Assembly (NCBI GenBank): GCA_019114265.1
Contig: DXFV01000031.1
Location: 1 to 34,616, forward strand
Direction of reading: 5' to 3'
Source: Anaerofilum faecale
GTDB taxonomy: Bacteria > Bacillota > Clostridia > Oscillospirales > Ruminococcaceae
DNA length: 34,616 nt
The notes under the pieces were generated by a model. The model was not told the DNA's origin. It saw only the letters and a list, made by a program, of their open reading frames with translations, and made no database searches. The number at the start of each line of letters is the position of its first letter. Position 1 is the first letter of the stretch. The translations under genes and the position numbers were made by a program. Below are positions 1-11,275 of the stretch, one piece after another.

Positions 1-76
1 TGGAGCGGGTTACGAGGCTCGAACTCGCTACCTCCACCTTGGCAAGGTGGCGCTCTACCAGATGAGCTAAACCCGC
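1..76 (-). tRNA. tRNA-Gly (anticodon GCC)
   Basis: Reverse-strand cloverleaf. The 7-bp acceptor stem begins GCGGGTT, the anticodon stem is CCACC/GGTGG and the loop is TTGCCAA, which gives anticodon GCC. The T-arm carries GTTCGAG, and the 3' CCA is encoded (tgg at 1-3). It is the last of three tRNA genes transcribed together and sits at the window edge, so more genes may follow it to the left. Confidence 0.95.
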
Positions 77-81
77 AAAAA

Positions 82-157
82 TGGTGCCTCCGATCGGAAT
101 CGAACCAATGACACGGGGATTTTCAGTCCCCTGCTCTACCAACTGAGCTACAGAGGC
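82..157 (-). tRNA. tRNA-Phe (anticodon GAA)
   Basis: Reverse-strand cloverleaf with acceptor stem GCCTCTG/CGGAGGC (one G-U pair). The anticodon stem is GGGGA/TCCCC around loop CTGAAAA, giving anticodon GAA. The T-loop is GTTCGATTC and the CCA is encoded (82-84). It lies 5 bp upstream of tRNA-Gly in transcription order and must be processed from the same precursor. Confidence 0.95.
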
Positions 158-162
158 ACACC

Positions 163-239
163 TGGCGACCCGGATGGGGCTCGAACCCACGACCTCCAGC
201 GTGACAGGCTGGCGTACTAACCGACTGTACTACCGGGCC
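163..239 (-). tRNA. tRNA-Asp (anticodon GTC)
   Basis: Reverse-strand cloverleaf with acceptor stem GGCCCGG/CCGGGTC (one G-U pair). The anticodon stem is CCAGC/GCTGG around loop CTGTCAC, giving anticodon GTC. The discriminator base is G, as usual for tRNA-Asp, and CCA is encoded at 163-165. It is the first gene of the cluster, directly behind the promoter at 252-280. Confidence 0.95.
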
Positions 240-251
240 AAGTGCTTTATT

Positions 252-280
252 AGTATACCCCATCCACCGTGGTTTGTCAA
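252..280 (-). promoter_or_regulatory. Sigma-A promoter of the tRNA-Asp-Phe-Gly cluster
   Basis: On the minus strand a perfect -35 TTGACA (280-275) is followed by a 17-bp spacer and the -10 TATACT (257-252). Transcription would begin a few bases before tRNA-Asp. The near-consensus match is what is expected for a stable-RNA promoter. Confidence 0.85.
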
Positions 281-329
281 TAGCTTTTCTGCTTTTCCCT
301 TCCATAAAAAATCAATGCCTGTTTTTTTA

Positions 330-368
330 CGGAAAAAAGAGGCGCTGCCGCGCAGAGCGACAGCGCCT
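330..368 (-). terminator. Intrinsic terminator after pfkA
   Basis: The minus strand has a stem GGCGCTG/CAGCGCC (367-361 and 347-341), extended by four more pairs (TCGC/GCGG), then a run of six T at 338-333. It lies just after the pfkA stop and ends the hprK-to-pfkA operon before the tRNA promoter. Confidence 0.85.
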
Positions 369-379
369 TCTGTCTCACT

Positions 380-1351
380 TTAGATAGAAATGGTGGAAGC
401 CACATCGATCATGTTGGTATCGATGGTCTTGTGCATGGAGAGAGCCACGTCGATGTCGTAATCGACGATCTTGTCCGCGCTCACCGCCACAACACGGTTG
501 TAGATGCCCTTCTCCAGCAGAGAAACCGCTTGGAAGCCCATGGAGGAAGCAGTCACGCGGTCGCGCAGAGAGGGAGAACCACCGCGCTGCACATGGCCCA
601 GAACCGTGGCGCGGGAATCCACGCCGGTGCGAGCCTGGATCTCGTTGGCAATGTCCTGCGCACGGCCGACGCCCTCGGCCACAATGATGATGAAATGATG
701 CTTGCCGGTCTTCTGGGTGAAGTTCATGCGATCGATGATGTCGCGCTCGATGTCGTAGGGACGCTCGGGGATCAGAATAGACAGAGCACCCACGGCGATA
801 CCGGTGTTCAGCGCGATGTATCCGGCATTGCGGCCCATCACTTCCACCACGCTGCAGCGGTCGTGGCTCTGGGTGGTATCGCGCAGCTTGTCGATCATCT
901 CCACAGCGGTGTTCATCGCGGTGTCGTACCCGATGGTGTACTCGCTGCAGGCAATATCGTTGTCGATGGTGCCGGGGATGCCGATGCACGGGATGCCCAG
1001 AGCAGCCAGGTCACGGGCGCCGCGGAAGGAACCGTCGCCGCCGATCACAACCAGCGCATCGATGCCGTACTCCTTGCAGCGGTCGGCAGCCTTCTGCTGG
1101 CCTTCCTTGGTCTTGAACTCCAGGCAGCGGGCGGTATACAGAATGGTGCCGCCGCGATGGATGATCTCGGAAACGCTGCGCAGTTCCATTTCATAGATAT
1201 CACCGGTAATCAGGCCGTTGTAGCCGTGACGGACGCCCATCACCTTAAAGCCTTTGCTGATCGCAGTGCGCACCACAGCGCGCACCGCCGCATTCATACC
1301 GGGCGCGTCGCCGCCGCTCGTCAGAACACCAATCGTCTTAATTTCTTTCAT
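380..1351 (-). CDS. pfkA: ATP-dependent 6-phosphofructokinase
   Basis: Phosphorylates fructose-6-phosphate to fructose-1,6-bisphosphate, the committing step of glycolysis, in the cytosol. The 323-residue product has the usual PfkA length. It shows the N-terminal ATP-site motif LTSGGDAPGMN (10-20), GGDGS at 104-108, the catalytic PGTIDNDI at 126-133 with Asp130 as base, and MGRNAG at 172-177. Gly at the fourth position of GGDGS is the pattern of ATP-using enzymes; PPi-dependent relatives usually have Asp there. I chose ATG 1351 rather than an upstream in-frame ATG at 1384 because AGGAGG (1366-1361) lies at proper spacing and MKEIKTIGVLTSGG is the family start. It is the last gene of the hprK operon, 76 bp after dnaE. 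It also has its own promoter (1393-1422) and is followed by a strong terminator. Confidence 0.97.
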   Translation of the reverse strand: MKEIKTIGVLTSGGDAPGMNAAVRAVVRTAISKGFKVMGVRHGYNGLITGDIYEMELRSVSEIIHRGGTILYTARCLEFKTKEGQQKAADRCKEYGIDALVVIGGDGSFRGARDLAALGIPCIGIPGTIDNDIACSEYTIGYDTAMNTAVEMIDKLRDTTQSHDRCSVVEVMGRNAGYIALNTGIAVGALSILIPERPYDIERDIIDRMNFTQKTGKHHFIIIVAEGVGRAQDIANEIQARTGVDSRATVLGHVQRGGSPSLRDRVTASSMGFQAVSLLEKGIYNRVVAVSADKIVDYDIDVALSMHKTIDTNMIDVASTISI

Positions 1352-1392
1352 CAGATTTACCCTCCTGAAAGTGTACTTCTCCACTGGAGCAT

Positions 1393-1422
1393 ATTATACT
1401 ACAAAGCTTGTTAATTTTGCAA
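1393..1422 (-). promoter_or_regulatory. Putative sigma-A promoter for pfkA
   Basis: In the dnaE-pfkA gap the minus strand carries TTGCAA (1422-1417), an 18-bp spacer and a perfect TATAAT (1398-1393). No terminator separates dnaE from pfkA, so pfkA can be read both from this site and by read-through. This would allow glycolytic expression independent of dnaE. Confidence 0.7.
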
Positions 1423-1427
1423 CAACT

Positions 1428-4965
<3,538 letters not shown>

Positions 4966-4973
<8 letters not shown>

Positions 4974-5895
4974 CCTGGCTCCTCTCTTGCAGGGCTTTGG
5001 CGGTGGCTTCCAGCTTTTTCAGCCGATGGCTCAGGCCGGATTTGCTGATGGGGGGCTGGGCTTTTTCGGCCAGCTGTGCCAGCGACAGGTCCGGCCAGGC
5101 CAGGCGCAGTTCGGCGGCCTGCCGCAGCGGTTCGGGCAGTGTGTCCCATGCGCCGCTGTCTTTCAGATACTGGATCGCGCGCTGGCTTTGCAGGGTGGCC
5201 GAGACGGTCTTGTCTATATTGGCCGTCTCGCAGTTGGTGATGCGGTTGGCCTTGTTGCGGAAATCGCGGTATACCTTCAAGCTCATCAGCTCCATGCTGC
5301 ATCCGCTGGCGCCCATCAGCGTGAGAAGATCCTCGATCTTTTCGCTGGATTTGAAGTACACCACGCTCACCCCTTTCCGCAGGGTGCGGCGGGGATGGAA
5401 ATAGTGCTCGGCCAGAATCCCCTCCAGGTCCCGCGCCAGCATCTGCCGCCCGGTGACAAATTCCAGATGGTATTCCTTCATGGGGTCGGTGATGGTGCCG
5501 GCGCACAGAAAGGCCGCCCCCAAAAACGCGCCGGTGCAGTGGGAACAGCAGATATTTTTGCTGTTGATGCGCACCGACAGCATGCGGGACGGGTCCTGCC
5601 CGAACAGCTCCAGCATCCGGGTCACCTGGGACGGCTCACGGACGGCAAACTCATACACCGGGCTGGCGGCGGTGCCCTTCTGGACGAGTTCCCCCTCCAC
5701 GCCGATCTGGCGGTAGATGCGGAGGGCATACTCCGCCACCTGGGGATGCTCGGTGTGCAGCACGATCCCCCGCTGGTCGAAATAGCGGCCGAAACAGGCG
5801 ATCCCGTAAGCGGCCGCCAGGCGGCAGCAGCTGCGCTGCAGGTGCCGGTTGGTGATCTCCTCTTTTACTTTTCTGGAAAATGTGACGGTAGACAA
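4966..5895 (-). CDS. whiA: DNA-binding protein WhiA
   Basis: WhiA combines a LAGLIDADG homing-endonuclease-like domain with a C-terminal helix-turn-helix. It controls sporulation and division genes in actinobacteria and affects division and chromosome segregation in Bacillus. The 309-residue product begins with the family pattern STVTFSRKVKEEI and ends with an HTH region (LAQLAEKAQPPISKSGLSHR). I placed the start at TTG 5895 because GAGAGGGG precedes it at suitable spacing; an in-frame ATG at 5991 would extend into rapZ and gives a foreign N-terminus. The gene sits 13 bp after rapZ and overlaps dnaE by 8 bp. The yvcK gene that often separates rapZ and whiA is missing. Confidence 0.93.
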
Positions 5896-5908
5896 ATAGT
5901 TTCCCCTC

Positions 5909-6769
5909 TCAAGTGGTTCGGTTGATGTCGCGGTGCTGCACGGTGGGACGATATCCCAGCTGCTGGACATATTCGGCCAGCTTGCGTGCAAAGGTGATGG
6001 AGCGGTGTTTGCCTCCGGTGCATCCCACCGCGATGGTCAGCTGGCTCTTGCCCTCCTGCACATACAGCGGCAGGGAGTACCCCACCAGATCCTGCATCCG
6101 GCGCAGCAGTCCCTGCGACGCCTCCGACTGCATCACGTACTCCACCACCTCCTGGTCCAGGCCGGTGAGTGGTTTGAGTGCCGGAACATAGAACGGGTTT
6201 GGCAGGCAGCGCACGTCAAACACGATGTCGGCCTCTTTGGGCTGGCCGTATTTGAAGCCGAACGAAAGGATGTTCAGCGCCATGGCGGCCTGCCCCTTTT
6301 GGGAGAACAGCCCCACGATCCGGCCGCGAAGCTGTGCGGTGGACAGCAGCGAGGTGTCCACGATGTAGTCGGCCTGTTCGAACAGCGGCCGCATGATCTC
6401 GCGCTCCAGGCGGATGGCCTGGCTTGTGGAAATGTCCAGCTGGATGCTCAGCGGATGACGGCGGCGGGTCTCTTTATACCGCCGCTCCAGCACCTCGTCG
6501 CCCGCGCCCAGAAAGAGGGTGCGATACTGCACGCCCTCCTGCCGCAGCTGCTGCAGGCTGTTCTGCACCTGCTGGGCGGTGCGGAAGCCGCGCACATCCA
6601 GCACCATCGCCACCCGGTCCAGTTCGTTGTGCTCCAGTGCCAGACGTGCAAAGGGAGCCAGCATACCGGCCGGGATGTTGTCGATGCAAAAATACCCCAG
6701 ATCCTCCAGCGCATGCACGGCCAGTGTCTTGCCAGCGCCGGAGGAACCGGTGACGATCAAATAATCCAT
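5909..6769 (-). CDS. rapZ: RNase adapter / nucleotide-binding protein RapZ (YvcJ)
   Basis: P-loop protein of the RapZ/YvcJ family, 286 residues. It shows Walker A GSSGAGKT at 8-15, a Walker B-like strand VAMVLDVRGF, and the C-terminal domain signature AVGCTGGKHRS, which in E. coli RapZ contributes to sensing glucosamine-6-phosphate. In enterobacteria RapZ steers small RNA decay to control glmS; in Firmicutes the homologue binds and hydrolyses nucleotides and has a less settled role. Its place behind murB fits a link to cell-wall precursor supply. ATG 6769 is preceded by CAGGA. It is followed 13 bp later by whiA. Confidence 0.93.
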   Translation of the reverse strand: MDYLIVTGSSGAGKTLAVHALEDLGYFCIDNIPAGMLAPFARLALEHNELDRVAMVLDVRGFRTAQQVQNSLQQLRQEGVQYRTLFLGAGDEVLERRYKETRRRHPLSIQLDISTSQAIRLEREIMRPLFEQADYIVDTSLLSTAQLRGRIVGLFSQKGQAAMALNILSFGFKYGQPKEADIVFDVRCLPNPFYVPALKPLTGLDQEVVEYVMQSEASQGLLRRMQDLVGYSLPLYVQEGKSQLTIAVGCTGGKHRSITFARKLAEYVQQLGYRPTVQHRDINRTT

Positions 6770-6811
6770 GTTGCAAATTCCTGTATCACGCAGAAACAGG
6801 CGGCGCGCTCC

Positions 6812-7723
6812 TCAGCGCACCACCCGGATCTCCTTTTCCAATACAAACCCTGTCTTTTCCCGCACGATACGGGAAACATCGTCGGCCACCGCCAGCACGT
6901 CGGCGCAGGTGGCTTCGCCCAGATTCACGATGAACCCGGCATGCTTTTCGCTGATGGCCGCGCCGCCCACCTGATAGCCCTTCAGGCCGCACTGGTCGAT
7001 GAGCGCCGAGGCAAAGGCCCCCTGCGGGCGCTTGAACGCGCTGCCGGCGCTGGGCTTATCCAGCGGCTGTTTGGTTTTGCGGCGGGTGAGATAGTCCTCC
7101 ATCGCGGCGGCGATCTCTTCCCGGCTGCCCGGACGCAGTGTGAACTCCACCTCGTCCACCGCCCAGCCGCTGTGTTCAAAGCAGCTGGTGCGGTATCCGA
7201 AGGCGAGCTGCTCCGGCAGCAGCCAGTGCGGGTTCCCTGCTTCATCCAGGCAGTGTACGCGGGACACAACGTCCTTCATCTCGCCGCCGTAGGCGCCTGC
7301 GTTCATATACACCGCGCCGCCCACGCCGCCGGGAATCCCATAGGCAAACTCCAGCCCGGTCAGCCCGGCGTCGCGCGCGGCCAAACAGACGCGGGAGAGC
7401 GAAGCGCCTGCCCCCGCGACGATGCGGGTGCCCTCGGTGCGGATGGAGTCCATCCCCTCGCCCACCGCGATGACTGCGCCGTCGAAGCCCTCGTCTGCAA
7501 ACAGGATATTGGAGCCTTTGCACAAAAGATAGCGGCGCACGTCCGCCTCGCGGCAGAGGCGCAGGCATTCCGCCAGCTGGACGGAAGAAGCCGGCATGGC
7601 GAACACGGCGGCCGGGCCTCCGATCCGGAAGCTGGTGTGGGCGGACAGCGCCTCGCCGCGGCGGAAGGCAATGCCCGCCCGCTCCAGCGCGCTGCGCAGG
7701 AAAACGATCTGCTGTTCTGTCAT
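6812..7723 (-). CDS. murB: UDP-N-acetylenolpyruvoylglucosamine reductase MurB
   Basis: Reduces the enolpyruvyl group on UDP-GlcNAc to make UDP-MurNAc for peptidoglycan, using NADPH and FAD. The 303-residue product shows the FAD-binding HTSFRIGGPA, GSNILFADEGFDG and GIPGGVGGAVYMNAGAYGGEM motifs. It also has PSAGSAFKRP, containing the Ser that acts as proton donor, and HAGFIVN near the end. The start at ATG 7723 overlaps the stop of the upstream kinase gene as ATGA, so translation is coupled; an upstream in-frame start would run inside that gene. It lies in the hprK operon, 42 bp before rapZ. Confidence 0.95.
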   Translation of the reverse strand: MTEQQIVFLRSALERAGIAFRRGEALSAHTSFRIGGPAAVFAMPASSVQLAECLRLCREADVRRYLLCKGSNILFADEGFDGAVIAVGEGMDSIRTEGTRIVAGAGASLSRVCLAARDAGLTGLEFAYGIPGGVGGAVYMNAGAYGGEMKDVVSRVHCLDEAGNPHWLLPEQLAFGYRTSCFEHSGWAVDEVEFTLRPGSREEIAAAMEDYLTRRKTKQPLDKPSAGSAFKRPQGAFASALIDQCGLKGYQVGGAAISEKHAGFIVNLGEATCADVLAVADDVSRIVREKTGFVLEKEIRVVR

Positions 7724-8685
7724 ACGTTCTGCATCCCCAGACTGGCCGCGCCCACGATACCTGCGTCGTTGCACAGCTTGGCGGCCACAATTTTGGTGCG
7801 GCGCATACCCTCACGGGCATACTCCTCGCGGTCTACGTATTCGCGGATGGGAGCCAGCAGCGTCTCGCCCTCGCGCGAGATGCCGCCGCCGATGCACAGG
7901 ATCTCCGGCTGGAAAATGTTGATGACGCTGGTGATGCCGCAGGCCACATACTCCACGAAATTGTGCACCACCTTGGTGGCCAGCTCGTCGCCGGCACGCA
8001 TGCCGTCGAAGGCGGTCTTGGCGTTCACGCGGGACAGATCGCCGTCCACCAGCTTCCACATCATGTTGTCGGGATGGGCCTTCATCGCCTCGCGGGTGTC
8101 CTCTGTCAGCGCGCGGGCGGACGCATATTTTTCCCAGCAGCCGTTGCGGCCGCACATGCAGGGACGGCCATCCTTCACGATGACGAGATGGCCCAGCTCG
8201 GCGCCGGCATAGTTGAACCCGGAGAAAATCTTTCCGTTGATGATGATGCCGCTGCCGATGCCGGTGCCCAGCGTGATCACCACCGCATACTGCGCGCCCT
8301 TGGCGCCGCCGGCGATATATTCGCCGTAGGCGGCGGCGTTGGCGTCGTTCTCGATGTACACCTTGCAGCCCAGCCGCCGCTCCATGTTCACTTCCAGCGT
8401 CCACTCGTTGTAGCCGAAGTTGGCGTTGAACTCGACCACGCCGGTGGACTGGTTTACGCTGCCGGGAGTGCCGATCCCCACCCAGCAGATGTCCTTGGTG
8501 ATGTCCAGGCCCTTGTCGCGGCACAGGCGCAGGCAAAGATCTGCGATCGACTTTTCCACCTCCTCGGCCGGGCGGGGCAGGTTGGTGTCGCACCCCACTT
8601 TGTGTACGATGTTGTAGTTCTCATCCACAAGGCCGGCCGAAATGGTCGTTCCTCCCAGATCCACGCCGATGGTATACTGTTTCAT
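7720..8685 (-). CDS. glk: ROK-family glucokinase
   Basis: ROK (repressor/ORF/kinase) sugar kinase of 321 residues that most likely phosphorylates glucose to glucose-6-phosphate with ATP. The phosphate-binding DLGGTTISAG is at 9-18 and IENDANAAAYGE follows, with catalytic Asp114. The structural zinc site is formed by His166, Cys176, Cys178 and Cys183 (GHL...CMCGRNGCWE). There is no N-terminal DNA-binding domain, so it is an enzyme and not a ROK repressor. Exact sugar specificity cannot be read from sequence; glucose is inferred from the neighbours hprK and pfkA. AAAGGA precedes the ATG. It overlaps murB by four bases. Confidence 0.88.
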   Translation of the reverse strand: MKQYTIGVDLGGTTISAGLVDENYNIVHKVGCDTNLPRPAEEVEKSIADLCLRLCRDKGLDITKDICWVGIGTPGSVNQSTGVVEFNANFGYNEWTLEVNMERRLGCKVYIENDANAAAYGEYIAGGAKGAQYAVVITLGTGIGSGIIINGKIFSGFNYAGAELGHLVIVKDGRPCMCGRNGCWEKYASARALTEDTREAMKAHPDNMMWKLVDGDLSRVNAKTAFDGMRAGDELATKVVHNFVEYVACGITSVINIFQPEILCIGGGISREGETLLAPIREYVDREEYAREGMRRTKIVAAKLCNDAGIVGAASLGMQNV

Positions 8686-8753
8686 GCTGTATCAATTCCT
8701 TTCTGCCCGGCACGCGCGAACGTGCGCCGGTTGCTCGTTCTCTGTATTGTATA

Positions 8754-9683
8754 TTAGGTGATGTCCTCTTCCAGACCCAGCCGCGCCATCAATTCCTTCG
8801 CGGCGTTGTAGCCCATCTTTTTCTGACGGTTGGCGATGGCGGCGGTTTCCAGGATGACCGCCAGGTTGCGGCCGGGCATCACCGGGATCTCGGTGCAGGG
8901 GATGCTCACGCCCAGAATGTCGGTGGTGGGCGATTCCAGCCCGGTGCGGCTGTAGTTTTTGGTTTTGTCCCAGGGCTCCAGCTTCACCACCAGGTCCACC
9001 TTCTCGCTTACCTTTACGGCGCCGATACCGAATACCCGCGCCACGTTCACGATGCCGATGCCGCGCAGCTCGATGAAATGGCGGATGTTCTCCGGGCTGG
9101 TGCCCACGATGGACCGGTTGGAGACGCGGCGCAGCTCCACGGCGTCGTCGGCGATGAGGCGGTGGCCGCGCTTGACCAGCTCCACGGCGGTTTCGCTTTT
9201 GCCCACGCCGCTGTCGCCCAGGATCAGGATGCCCTCGCCGTATACCTCCACCAGCACGCCGTGCCGCGTGACGCGGGGGGCCAATTCAACGCTGAGGATC
9301 GAGATCAGGTTGCTCATCATGGCGGAGGTGTTCTCGTTCGTGCACAGGATGGGGACCTGGTATTCCTTGGCGAATTCCAGCATCTCCTCCAGCACGGGCA
9401 GACTGCGGGTGACGATCACCGCGGGAGGCCTGAGCGCGAACAGGGTGTGCACATGGCTGCGGCGCAGATCCTCGGGCAGGCCCTCCAGATAGGCCATCTC
9501 GGCCTTGCCGCAGATCTGCAGGCGGGTGGGATCGAAATACTCGTCGTATCCCGCCAGCAGCAGGCCGGGACGGTTGACGTCCATCGTATAGATGGGGATG
9601 CCGCTGATATCGGTGGGCGTATAGGCCGTTTCCAGATGCAGCTGGTCGGCAATTTTTTTGAGAGTAACAGAGAATTTTGGCAA
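8754..9683 (-). CDS. hprK: HPr kinase/phosphorylase
   Basis: Bifunctional enzyme that phosphorylates HPr on Ser46 and removes the phosphate, controlling carbon catabolite repression through CcpA in Firmicutes. The 309-residue product carries His140 (RHGVLVEVYG), Walker A GDSGVGKS at 156-163, RGHRLIADD with His174 and Asp179-180, and the family signature LRGIGIVNV near 206-214. The start is TTG 9683: AAAGGGTG lies just upstream, and the length of 309 matches the family, whereas an earlier in-frame start at 9743 adds a basic tail that runs through the leader hairpin. It is the first gene of the long operon and is served by the promoter at 9776-9804. Confidence 0.96.
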   Translation of the reverse strand: MPKFSVTLKKIADQLHLETAYTPTDISGIPIYTMDVNRPGLLLAGYDEYFDPTRLQICGKAEMAYLEGLPEDLRRSHVHTLFALRPPAVIVTRSLPVLEEMLEFAKEYQVPILCTNENTSAMMSNLISILSVELAPRVTRHGVLVEVYGEGILILGDSGVGKSETAVELVKRGHRLIADDAVELRRVSNRSIVGTSPENIRHFIELRGIGIVNVARVFGIGAVKVSEKVDLVVKLEPWDKTKNYSRTGLESPTTDILGVSIPCTEIPVMPGRNLAVILETAAIANRQKKMGYNAAKELMARLGLEEDIT

Positions 9684-9709
9684 ATTTTTCACCCTTTCTG
9701 TGGGATGCC

Positions 9710-9753
9710 GCCGTTTTTCGGGCGGCCGCTCCATACGGCGCACGAAAAACGGC
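9710..9753 (-). promoter_or_regulatory. Inverted repeat (hairpin) in the hprK leader
   Basis: Two 11-base arms, GCCGTTTTTCG (9753-9743) and CGAAAAACGGC (9720-9710), are perfectly complementary. They enclose a 22-base GC-rich loop. The element lies downstream of the predicted hprK start of transcription (near 9769) and ends about 15 bases before the ribosome binding site. No T-run follows, so it is not a terminator. It could stabilise the mRNA, bind a protein, or act as a DNA operator. Confidence 0.6.
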
Positions 9754-9775
9754 TTTGCACAGTTCTTTGCTTATC

Positions 9776-9804
9776 ATTATAGCGAATTTTATATGCAATA
9801 TCAA
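9776..9804 (-). promoter_or_regulatory. Sigma-A promoter of the hprK-pfkA operon
   Basis: The minus strand shows TTGATA (9804-9799), a 17-bp spacer and a perfect TATAAT (9781-9776). It gives a leader of about 85 bases before the TTG start of hprK. It stands back to back with the promoter for the glycosyltransferase on the other strand. Confidence 0.8.
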
Positions 9805-9824
9805 TTTCATACGGAGGTTTTCTC

Positions 9825-9853
9825 TTTATTTTATAAAAAATTTCTGGTATACT
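9825..9853 (+). promoter_or_regulatory. Promoter for the glycosyltransferase gene
   Basis: An extended -10, TGGTATACT, has its TATACT at 9848-9853. The -35 (TTTATT at 9825-9830, 17-bp spacer) is weak, which the extended -10 could offset. Transcription from here leaves an untranslated leader of about 160 bases before ATG 10021. Confidence 0.55.
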
Positions 9854-9859
9854 GTCTGT

Positions 9860-10020
9860 GTGATTTTTGTGAACGCGGAATGTATGCCGGCTTTTTTCAG
9901 CTGCGCCGCCGGATTGAAACTTTTTGTGCCTGCGGTGCGTTATAACAATATATCCTCATATTCCCTGGCCGTGCACGGCACGTCCGGACCGACCGACGTT
10001 TTCAGAAAGGGAGAACATTT
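9860..10020 (+). other. Structured leader of the glycosyltransferase gene with 12-bp palindrome
   Basis: This stretch is part of the 337-bp gap between hprK and the glycosyltransferase and holds no gene I can support. It contains a perfect 12-bp palindrome, GCCGTGCACGGC (9968-9979). A second small inverted element follows at about 9981-9998, then the ribosome binding site AAAGGGAGA. No known riboswitch motif is recognisable. It may be an operator or just leader structure. Confidence 0.4.
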
Positions 10021-11211
10021 ATGCGCGTTGCCATTTTTACCGAAACCTATTTCCCGTTCATCAGCGGTGTCGTCACCCATATCCAGACGCTGAAGGAAGG
10101 TCTGGAGGCCAAGGGGCACGAAGTGCTGATCGTCACCACCAATCCCAAAGCCACCTGCCACTATATAAAGGACGGCATCCTGTACTGCCCGGCCATCCCG
10201 CTCAAGCGCATCTACGGCTACGGCGTGGCCAACCCGCTGAACCTGCAGCGTCTCAAGATCATCGCAGAATTCGACCCGGATCTGATGCACATCCACACCG
10301 AGTTCAGCATGGGTATCTTCGGCCTGTTTGCCGCCCGCAAGCTGAAAAAGCCGGTGGTCTACACGCTGCACACCATGTACGACGACTACATGTTCTATGT
10401 AGCGCCCGAGCGGTTCCAGAACATGGTCAAGCCCGGCGCGCATTTCTATTTCCGCAATGTGGCGCGCCGTGCCACCGAGATCATCGGGCCGTCCCCCAAG
10501 GTGGTGGAATACCTGCGCCGCTGTGGGGTGGAGCGCCATATCAACATCGTGCCGAACACGGTGGACCTGTCCAACTTTATGCCGGAGAATGTGAAGCCCG
10601 AGGAGATCGCACGGGTGCGCCGCGAGCTGGGCATCCAGGAAGGCGACACCGCGCTGTGCTTCGTGGGCCGTCTGGGAAAAGAAAAGAGCATCGATGTGAT
10701 GATCGACTATTTCTCCCGCCACTTCAAGGGGCAGTCGAGCTATAAGCTGTTCATCATCGGCGACGGTCCCGAGCGCAAGGCGCTGCAGCAGCAGATCGAC
10801 CGTCTCGGCGTACAGCAGCAGGTGCATCTGCTGGGCCGCATCGAGCATGAGCTGCTTCCTCCGTACTACCATGCGTGTGATCTGTTCTGCACGGCGTCCC
10901 TGTCCGAGATGAACTCCATCTCGATGCTGGAGGCGATGGCCAGCGGCCTGTACGTTGTGCAGCGCCTGGACGTCTACAACAAGGACCAGATCGCACCGGG
11001 CGTGAACGGCAACCTGTTCACCACCAGCGAAGAGATGGCGGCCCTGCTCCGCGAGGAGGGCGAGATGGACGCCGCCGCCCGGCAGCAGCGCCGCAATGGC
11101 GTGACCGCCTACACCAAACGCTACGGACGCGAGGAATTTATGCGCCGCATCCTGAACATCTACGACCGCGCCATCGACAAGTACCAGCGTCTGTACCTCA
11201 AAAAGCGCTGA
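10021..11211 (+). CDS. GT4-family glycosyltransferase (lipid glycosyltransferase-like)
   Basis: GT-B fold glycosyltransferase of 396 residues. The N-terminal acceptor domain opens with MRVAIFTETYFPFISGVVTH, the start seen in diacylglycerol alpha-glucosyltransferases and related GT4 enzymes. The C-terminal nucleotide-sugar domain shows FVGRLGKEKSID and IIGDGPERK. It also has the E-x7-E motif in SEMNSISMLEAMASG (about 295-303). There is no signal peptide or transmembrane helix, as expected for a peripheral membrane enzyme. It probably adds a hexose to a membrane lipid such as diacylglycerol, but the acceptor cannot be fixed from sequence. It is transcribed alone, divergent from hprK, with AAAGGGAGA before the ATG and a strong terminator after it. 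Confidence 0.85.
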   Translation: MRVAIFTETYFPFISGVVTHIQTLKEGLEAKGHEVLIVTTNPKATCHYIKDGILYCPAIPLKRIYGYGVANPLNLQRLKIIAEFDPDLMHIHTEFSMGIFGLFAARKLKKPVVYTLHTMYDDYMFYVAPERFQNMVKPGAHFYFRNVARRATEIIGPSPKVVEYLRRCGVERHINIVPNTVDLSNFMPENVKPEEIARVRRELGIQEGDTALCFVGRLGKEKSIDVMIDYFSRHFKGQSSYKLFIIGDGPERKALQQQIDRLGVQQQVHLLGRIEHELLPPYYHACDLFCTASLSEMNSISMLEAMASGLYVVQRLDVYNKDQIAPGVNGNLFTTSEEMAALLREEGEMDAAARQQRRNGVTAYTKRYGREEFMRRILNIYDRAIDKYQRLYLKKR

Positions 11212-11234
11212 TCTCCCCCCTCGATAGATACAGA

Positions 11235-11272
11235 AAAACCGATCCTGCTCCTGCCGCAGGATCGGTTTTTTG
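11235..11272. terminator. Bidirectional terminator between the glycosyltransferase and gerC
   Basis: A perfect 12-bp stem, AACCGATCCTGC/GCAGGATCGGTT (11237-11248 and 11256-11267), has T-runs on the 3' side of either strand (TTTTTT to the right, TTTTT on the minus strand). It serves the plus-strand glycosyltransferase and the minus-strand gerC-type gene, whose stop is only 3 bases away. Confidence 0.9.
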
Positions 11273-11275
11273 TTG

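Noticed and set aside
1..280. tRNA cluster as an attachment site for an integrated element
   Set aside because: No integrase and no repeated tRNA 3' end were seen nearby. The adjacent genes are core operon genes.
5896..5991. Longer whiA start at an ATG at 5991
   Set aside because: The added residues overlap rapZ, do not resemble WhiA, and the TTG at 5895 has a good ribosome binding site and the right family N-terminus.
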